Positions 12,857 to 16,880 of a DNA stretch of 16,880 bases are shown here, piece after piece (positions within the stretch are counted from its first letter, which is position 1; the number at the start of each line of letters is the position of its first letter). The notes beneath the pieces were generated by a model. That model made no database searches. It was given only the letters and a program-made list of their open reading frames with translations, and was not told where the DNA came from. Position numbers and translations under genes: made by a program. The stretch is taken from the NCBI GenBank assembly GCA_025351065.1, contig JANXWQ010000025.1, forward strand, positions 1-16,880, in the 5' to 3' direction. This stretch comes from Chthoniobacter sp. Its GTDB lineage: Bacteria > Verrucomicrobiota > Verrucomicrobiia > Chthoniobacterales > Chthoniobacteraceae.

Positions 12857-14242
12857 ATGCCCAGCTCCACCGAACCCGCCCTCGATCCCGCGCCCACCGA
12901 CGGCTGGCGCGGACAAAGCGGGGCCTCGCTCCCCGAGGTTTTCCGCTCCGTCCCGGTGCCGCACGGCGCGTCGTTTTGGAAAAAGATCGCCGCCTTCGCC
13001 GGGCCGGGCTTTCTCGTCTCTGTGGGCTACATGGATCCCGGCAACTGGGCCACCGACCTCGCCGGCGGCGCGAAGTACGGCTACACCCTGCTCTCGGTCA
13101 TCCTCATCTCGAACCTGATGGCCATCCTGCTCCAGCATCTCTGCGTGAAGCTCGGCGTCGTCACCGGCCGCGACCTCGCGCAAGCCTGCCGGGATCACTA
13201 TTCGCAGCCCGTCGCCGTCGCGCTCTGGGTGCTCTGCGAGGGGGCCATCGCCGCGTGCGATCTCGCGGAAGTCGTCGGCTCGGCCATCGGCCTCCAGCTC
13301 CTTTTCCACATCCCGCTTGTCTGGGGCTGCGTCATCACGGTGCTCGATGTGCTCATCGTTCTTTTCCTGCAAAACAAAGGCTTCCGCTACGTCGAGGCGC
13401 TGGTCATCGCGGTCATCCTCACCATCGGCGGCTGCTTTCTCGCCGAGCTGATTTTTGCCAAACCCGACCTCCACAGCCTCGCGCTCGGCTTCATTCCTTC
13501 GGCGGAAATTTTTCACCGCGATAACAAGGAAATGCTTTTCGTCGCCATCGGCATCCTCGGCGCGACCGTGATGCCGCATAATCTCTACCTCCACAGCTCG
13601 ATCGTGCAGACGCGCAACTTCGAGCGCACACCCGCCGGCAAAGCCGAGGCGATCAAGTTCGCCAGCATCGACTCGACCTTCGCGCTGATGTTCGCGCTCT
13701 TCATCAATGGCGGCATCCTCATCCTCGCGGCGGCGGCGTTTCATTTCACCGGGCATCAGGATGTGGCGGAAATCCAGGACGCTTTCAAGCTGCTCAGCCC
13801 CACGCTCGGCATCGGCATCGCCAGCACGCTCTTCGCGCTCGCGCTGCTCGCCAGCGGGCAAAACTCCACGCTCACCGGCACGCTCGCCGGCCAGATCGTC
13901 ATGGAAGGTTTCCTCCGCATCCGTCTCGCGCCGTGGCTGCGCCGGCTCATCACGCGGCTCATCGCCGTCGTCCCGGCGGTCTGCGTCATCGGGTATTTTG
14001 GCGAGGGGAAAACGACCGATCTGCTCATCTGGAGCCAGGTCATCCTGAGCATGCAGCTCGGCTTCGCCGTCGTGCCGCTGCTGCTTTTCACCAATGACCG
14101 CACGAAGATGGGATTGTTCGCGAACCCGCTCTGGATCAAGGTTCTCGCGGGACTGACCGCCACCATCATCATCGTGCTGAACCTCAAACTGCTCTTCGAT
14201 TTCTTCGCCCCCGAATGGTTGCAGAAGGCGCTCGGCATCTAA
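12857..14242 (+). CDS. mntH: NRAMP family manganese/iron transporter
   Basis: MntH is a proton-coupled importer of Mn2+ (and some Fe2+) in the inner membrane. The 461-residue product has the two signature metal-binding motifs: GYMDPGNWATDL in the first core helix and MPHNLYLHSS in the sixth. About eleven hydrophobic segments follow the family pattern, ending with a helix IIIVLNLKLLFDFF. The N-terminal 40 residues are hydrophilic and Pro-rich. ATG at 12857 is preferred; an in-frame TTG two codons earlier adds nothing. The divergent mntR and the operator at 12830 support manganese-controlled expression. A UspA-family gene follows 14 bases after the stop, a pairing known from NRAMP-UspA fusions in other bacteria. 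Confidence 0.95.
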   Translation: MPSSTEPALDPAPTDGWRGQSGASLPEVFRSVPVPHGASFWKKIAAFAGPGFLVSVGYMDPGNWATDLAGGAKYGYTLLSVILISNLMAILLQHLCVKLGVVTGRDLAQACRDHYSQPVAVALWVLCEGAIAACDLAEVVGSAIGLQLLFHIPLVWGCVITVLDVLIVLFLQNKGFRYVEALVIAVILTIGGCFLAELIFAKPDLHSLALGFIPSAEIFHRDNKEMLFVAIGILGATVMPHNLYLHSSIVQTRNFERTPAGKAEAIKFASIDSTFALMFALFINGGILILAAAAFHFTGHQDVAEIQDAFKLLSPTLGIGIASTLFALALLASGQNSTLTGTLAGQIVMEGFLRIRLAPWLRRLITRLIAVVPAVCVIGYFGEGKTTDLLIWSQVILSMQLGFAVVPLLLFTNDRTKMGLFANPLWIKVLAGLTATIIIVLNLKLLFDFFAPEWLQKALGI

Positions 14243-14256
14243 CCCATTCCCCCGCC

Positions 14257-14685
14257 ATGTACCGCAAAATTCTCGTCACCCTCGACACCACGCCGTCCGA
14301 TCAAGCGCTGCTCCCGCACATCGCGCAGCTCGCCGTTTTGGTCAAAGCCGAGCTGCTCCTCCTGCACGTCGCCGACGGCTGGGCGGCGCGCAATTTCGAC
14401 CAGCTCAACCTCGCCGAATCCGACGAGATGAAGAGCGACTGGAACTACCTCGAAGAAACCGCCACCCGCCTCCGCGCCGAGACCGGCCTGACCGTCGGCA
14501 CCCGCCTCGCGCTCGGCAGCCCGCCCGCGCAAATCCTCAGCGTGGCCGACGCCGAGCGCTGCGACCTCATCGCCTTTGCCTCGCACGGCCACCGGCTCGT
14601 CGGCGACATCATCCACGGCAGCACTATCGAAGCCGTGCGCCACAAAGCCCGCGTGCCCATCCTCGTCGTCCCGCCGAAAAAGTAA
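14257..14685 (+). CDS. Universal stress protein (UspA) family
   Basis: The 142-residue single Usp domain opens MYRKILVTLDTTPSDQALLP and has the usual second-strand LLLLHVADGWAA, then a helical insert (NLAESDEMKSDWNYLEETA) and the late LIAFASHGHRLVGDIIHGS motif and VRHKARVPILVVP. In ATP-binding members the motif is G-x2-G-x9-G-S/T; here it reads GHRLVGDIIHGST, with a four-base-step shift in spacing, so nucleotide binding is uncertain. The start at 14257 fits the domain exactly and lies 14 bases after mntH, so expression is probably controlled with the transporter. A regulatory role toward MntH or in manganese stress is inference. Confidence 0.9.
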   Translation: MYRKILVTLDTTPSDQALLPHIAQLAVLVKAELLLLHVADGWAARNFDQLNLAESDEMKSDWNYLEETATRLRAETGLTVGTRLALGSPPAQILSVADAERCDLIAFASHGHRLVGDIIHGSTIEAVRHKARVPILVVPPKK

Positions 14686-14773
14686 GCTGGCTCCCGGTTC
14701 CGTACGACTAGGCGCAGTGAGATGGCGGGGCGGACGCCTTTGTCCCAGTCACTGCCACGGTGACCGGACCGCG

Positions 14774-14801
14774 AAAAAGACCGGCAGCACCTGGCTGCCG
14801 G
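14774..14801 (-). terminator. Intrinsic terminator after rplK
   Basis: Read on the minus strand, an 8-base-pair GC stem (arms 14794-14801 and 14781-14788, CCGGCAGC paired with GCTGCCGG, 5-base loop) is followed by TCTTTTTCG. This ends the tuf-to-rplK transcript 34 bases after the rplK stop. Reading in the other direction gives only CCCTTTC, a weak tail for the UspA-gene transcript. Confidence 0.85.
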
Positions 14802-14834
14802 CCCTTTCGAGAGCTTGTTGATCCGTCCTGCGGG

Positions 14835-15263
14835 TTATTGCGCCTCGACTTCCACACCCATCTGCCGCGCGGTGCCGGCGATGATGCGGTAGGCCGCGGC
14901 TTCGTCGCGGGCGTTCAGGTCTTTCATCTTGATCTTCACGATGTCGAGCACCTGCTTCTTGGACAGCTTGCCGACCTTCACCTTGTTCGGCTCCTTTGAC
15001 CCGGCGGCGATGTTCGCGGCTTTCTTGATAAGGATCGAAGCCGGTGGCGATTTGGTGATGAAGGTAAAGGACTTGTCCTTATAGACGGTGATAACCACTG
15101 GCAGGATGTCGCCCGCCTGCTTCTGCGTGGCGGCGTTGAACTCCTTGCAGAACGCCATGATGTTTACGCCTTGCTGGCCGAGGGCGGGACCCACGGGCGG
15201 CGCAGGGTTGGCCTGGCCGGCGGGGATTTGCAGTTTGATTTGTCCGACGATTTCTTTAGCCAT
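14835..15263 (-). CDS. rplK: 50S ribosomal protein L11
   Basis: L11 binds the GTPase-associated region of 23S rRNA. The 142-residue product has normal length and all family landmarks: IKLQIPAGQANPAPPVGPAL, GQQGVNIMAFCKEFNAAT, the central FTFITKSPPAS loop and the C-terminal RNA-binding domain ending GTARQMGVEVE. It lies 42 bases after nusG, as in most bacteria. What follows is unusual: instead of rplA, a terminator stands 34 bases downstream and then a convergent UspA-family gene, so this gene ends the operon here. Confidence 0.98.
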   Translation of the reverse strand: MAKEIVGQIKLQIPAGQANPAPPVGPALGQQGVNIMAFCKEFNAATQKQAGDILPVVITVYKDKSFTFITKSPPASILIKKAANIAAGSKEPNKVKVGKLSKKQVLDIVKIKMKDLNARDEAAAYRIIAGTARQMGVEVEAQ

Positions 15264-15305
15264 CTGATTAGTAAGTTAGAGTTGGTTTGGTAAGTGTCTG
15301 GCGAC

Positions 15306-15872
15306 TTAGCTGCGTTCGACCTGCCAGTATTCGAGATCGACGAGGGTGTTGCGGCCGAAGATGGAAACCGAGACGCGCAGCTTGCCGCGATCCGGGTCGA
15401 TTTCCTCGACGACGCCGGCTTGGTTTTGGAAAGGGCCGTCGGCCACTTTCACCGTCTCGCCGACGCTGAACGAAATCTTCGGCTTGGCCTTTTCCTCGCC
15501 ACCGCGGATTTGTGCGAGCATGCCTTCGACTTCGTGCTTGGCCATCGCGATGGGGCGGTCCTTGTTGCCCGCGAAGCCAATGACGCCGTCCGTTTCCTTG
15601 ATGAAGTACCAAGTCTTGTCCACGATCTGCTGGTTGTCATCGATCAGGAACATGTTCACGAAAAGGTAACCCGGATAGAGCTTCCGAATCGTCTCGGACT
15701 TCTTGCCCGCCTTGATCGACGAGACGCGCTCGGTGGGGAGCAGAATCTCATAGACGTAGTCCGACATTTCCTCGGTCTTGATGCGTTTGACGAGGTTGTC
15801 ATGCACCTTGTTTTCCAGCCCGGAAAGGAGATGGACGGCATACCACTGCTCGCGTTTTTTTTCTTCGGTCAT
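15306..15872 (-). CDS. nusG: Transcription termination/antitermination factor NusG
   Basis: NusG binds RNA polymerase and links it to Rho or the ribosome. The 188-residue product has the NGN domain starting QWYAVHLLSGLENKVHDNLV, with ILLPTERV, the hallmark KLYPGYLFVNM and the VIGFAG segment. A flexible linker leads to the KOW domain (FSVGETVKVADGPFQNQAGV, VSIFGRNTLVDLEYWQVE). Length is standard. It starts 8 bases after the secE stop and is followed by rplK, the normal order. Confidence 0.98.
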   Translation of the reverse strand: MTEEKKREQWYAVHLLSGLENKVHDNLVKRIKTEEMSDYVYEILLPTERVSSIKAGKKSETIRKLYPGYLFVNMFLIDDNQQIVDKTWYFIKETDGVIGFAGNKDRPIAMAKHEVEGMLAQIRGGEEKAKPKISFSVGETVKVADGPFQNQAGVVEEIDPDRGKLRVSVSIFGRNTLVDLEYWQVERS

Positions 15873-15880
15873 TGTGGAAA

Positions 15881-16108
15881 TTAAGATTTGGCAGGCGCAC
15901 CGAAGAGGTAGCCCATGAGCATGTTGAAAATGAAGTCCCAGCCGGCCACGTAACCGCTCAGCAGGAGCATCGCGATAACCACGATCATCGTGGAGTCAGT
16001 CAGCTCCTTGTATTTCTTCATCCCTTTCTCCTTGGGATCCCAAGGCCACGAGGCCTTCATGAGTTCGACTCTGACTTCGCTAAAGAAACTTTTGCTAGGG
16101 ACGATCAT
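15881..16108 (-). CDS. secE: Preprotein translocase subunit SecE
   Basis: SecE clamps the SecY channel in the inner membrane. The start at 16108 gives 75 residues, MIVPSKSFFSEVRVELMKAS, with the amphipathic helix followed by the conserved WP turn, then one membrane helix (MIVVIAMLLLSGYVAGW) and a short hydrophobic end. A longer frame from 16180 has no family-like N-terminus. Between the WP turn and the TDST entering the membrane lies WDPKEKGMKKYKEL, about nine residues longer than in E. coli, where WPTRQET is followed directly by the helix. Position between tRNA-Trp and nusG confirms identity. Confidence 0.93.
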   Translation of the reverse strand: MIVPSKSFFSEVRVELMKASWPWDPKEKGMKKYKELTDSTMIVVIAMLLLSGYVAGWDFIFNMLMGYLFGAPAKS

Positions 16109-16150
16109 GCGTGTGGACGGGAAAGGGGAGGCGGTGGGATTTGCGGCGAG

Positions 16151-16223
16151 CACGTCAGGAGGGACTTGAACCCCCAACAAGCGGTTTTGGAGACCGCTGC
16201 TCTACCAATTGAGCTACTGACGT
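16151..16223 (-). tRNA. tRNA-Trp (anticodon CCA)
   Basis: The 73-base gene folds as a full cloverleaf: acceptor ACGTCAG/CTGACGT, D stem GCTC/GAGC, anticodon stem GCGGT/ACCGC with loop CTCCAAA (anticodon CCA), a 5-base variable loop, and T stem GGGGG/CCCTC with one G-T pair around TTCAAGT. The discriminator base is G, as usual for bacterial tRNA-Trp. The 3' CCA is not encoded. It stands between tuf and secE, a classic position for tRNA-Trp. Confidence 0.97.
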
Positions 16224-16239
16224 ATTTTACTTTCCGCCG

Positions 16240-16272
16240 AAAACGCGGGGTGGACTCAGCATCCGCCCCGCG
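16240..16272 (-). terminator. Hairpin after tuf, probable weak terminator or processing site
   Basis: An 11-base-pair stem (16244-16254 with 16262-16272, one G-T pair, 7-base loop) follows the tuf stop by 28 bases on the minus strand. Only four T residues follow before a GC-rich stretch, so termination may be partial, letting some transcription continue into tRNA-Trp, secE, nusG and rplK. Confidence 0.6.
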
Positions 16273-16300
16273 CGTGATTCAGCAAGTTCTTGTTTGGCGG

Positions 16301-16880
16301 TTACTTCGCGTTCGCGAGGATCTCCGAGATACGGCCCGCGCCCACGGTCTTGCCGCCCTCGCGGATGGCGAAGCGCATGGTCTTTTCCATGGCGACCGGG
16401 GTGATGAGCTCGACTTCGACCGAGACGTTGTCGCCGGGCATGACCATCTCCACGCCTTCGGGGAGCTTGACCGAGCCGGTCACGTCCGTGGTGCGGAAAT
16501 AGAATTGCGGACGGTAGTTCGAGAAGAACGGCGTGTGACGGCCACCCTCGTCCTTCGACAGGACATAAATCTCAGCCTTGAACTTCGTGTGCGGCTTGAT
16601 GCTGCCGGGCTTGGCAATGACCATGCCGCGCTCGACATCGTCTTTCTTGATGCCACGGAGGAGCAGGCCGCAGTTGTCACCAGCGCGCGCCTCGTCGAGG
16701 AGCTTACGGAACATTTCGATGTCGGTGACGGTCGTCTTCACGGTGTCGCGGATGCCGACGAGTTCGATTTCCTCCATCTTCTTAAGGATGCCGCGCTCGA
16801 CCCGACCGGTGGCGACGGTGCCGCGACCTTCGATGTTGAACACGTCTTCGACCGGCATCAGGAACGGCTGATCGACCGGG
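16301..16880 (-). CDS. tuf: Elongation factor Tu, C-terminal half (5' end outside the window)
   Basis: EF-Tu delivers aminoacyl-tRNA to the ribosome. About 192 residues are visible, from PVDQPFLMPVEDVF, the start of domain 2, to the stop after GAGRISEILANAK. Domain 2 shows GRGTVATGRVERG and GDNCGLLLRGIKKDDVERGM. Domain 3 shows FSNYRPQFYFRTTDVTGSV and PGDNVSVEVELITPVAMEK. The GTP-binding domain lies beyond the right edge. An in-frame ATG at 16858 is internal, not a start. The tuf to tRNA-Trp to secE order is the usual bacterial arrangement. Confidence 0.98.
   Translation of the reverse strand, partial: PVDQPFLMPVEDVFNIEGRGTVATGRVERGILKKMEEIELVGIRDTVKTTVTDIEMFRKLLDEARAGDNCGLLLRGIKKDDVERGMVIAKPGSIKPHTKFKAEIYVLSKDEGGRHTPFFSNYRPQFYFRTTDVTGSVKLPEGVEMVMPGDNVSVEVELITPVAMEKTMRFAIREGGKTVGAGRISEILANAK

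Noticed and set aside
12845..13861. 338-codon minus-strand open frame opposite mntH, highly charged
   Set aside because: Its Glu/Asp/Arg-rich content is what the reverse reading of a hydrophobic GC-rich membrane gene produces.
14686..14773. Possible remnant of rplA or a small RNA between the UspA-family gene and the terminator
   Set aside because: Neither strand shows L1-like sequence. A short GTCAC/GTGAC hairpin near 14749-14765 is too weak to call an RNA gene.

Overview
The window looks like chromosomal DNA from a GC-rich bacterium, most plausibly a member of the Verrucomicrobiota (Opitutae-like). That placement is inferred from overall gene content, protein character and poorly developed Shine-Dalgarno sites; no rRNA is present to confirm it. 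Nearly every base is accounted for by closely packed genes, and no gap without a gene exceeds about 275 bases. No insertion sequence, phage, CRISPR array or origin was seen.

Layout from left to right. (1) Minus strand: the 3' end of an ilvN-ilvC branched-chain amino acid pair, with no ilvB next to it. (2) A secreted CAP-domain protein with an NBR1-type Ig-like domain and a Ser/Lys tail, then a 62-residue lipoprotein on the other strand. (3) A two-gene cassette, a six-helix membrane protein plus a small winged-helix regulator, bracketed by copies of the palindrome CTTTGC-N3-GCAAAG. The downstream copy lies just before ispH. ispH is followed closely by a ferritin-like diiron protein. (4) A DUF2007/zinc-ribbon protein (minus), a Tat-exported Gfo/Idh/MocA oxidoreductase (plus) and mscL (minus). 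(5) A plus-strand run of yqeY, ispD and an M16 peptidase. The peptidase appears to start at TTG directly behind a TTGAGAG-type inverted repeat. (6) A minus-strand run of mntR, a DUF4380 protein and a lipoprotein, divergent from mntH and a UspA-family gene, with a DtxR-like operator over the mntH promoter. (7) Minus strand: tuf (5' cut), tRNA-Trp, secE, nusG and rplK, ended by a strong intrinsic terminator where rplA would normally follow.

How the genes relate: ispD and ispH are two enzymes of the MEP isoprenoid pathway, about 4 kb apart and not in one operon. mntR and mntH form a manganese homeostasis unit. tuf to nusG is the conserved translation/transcription cluster, here cut short after rplK. 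The least explained part is the membrane protein/regulator cassette with its palindromes, which may place ispH and the diiron protein under the same control.
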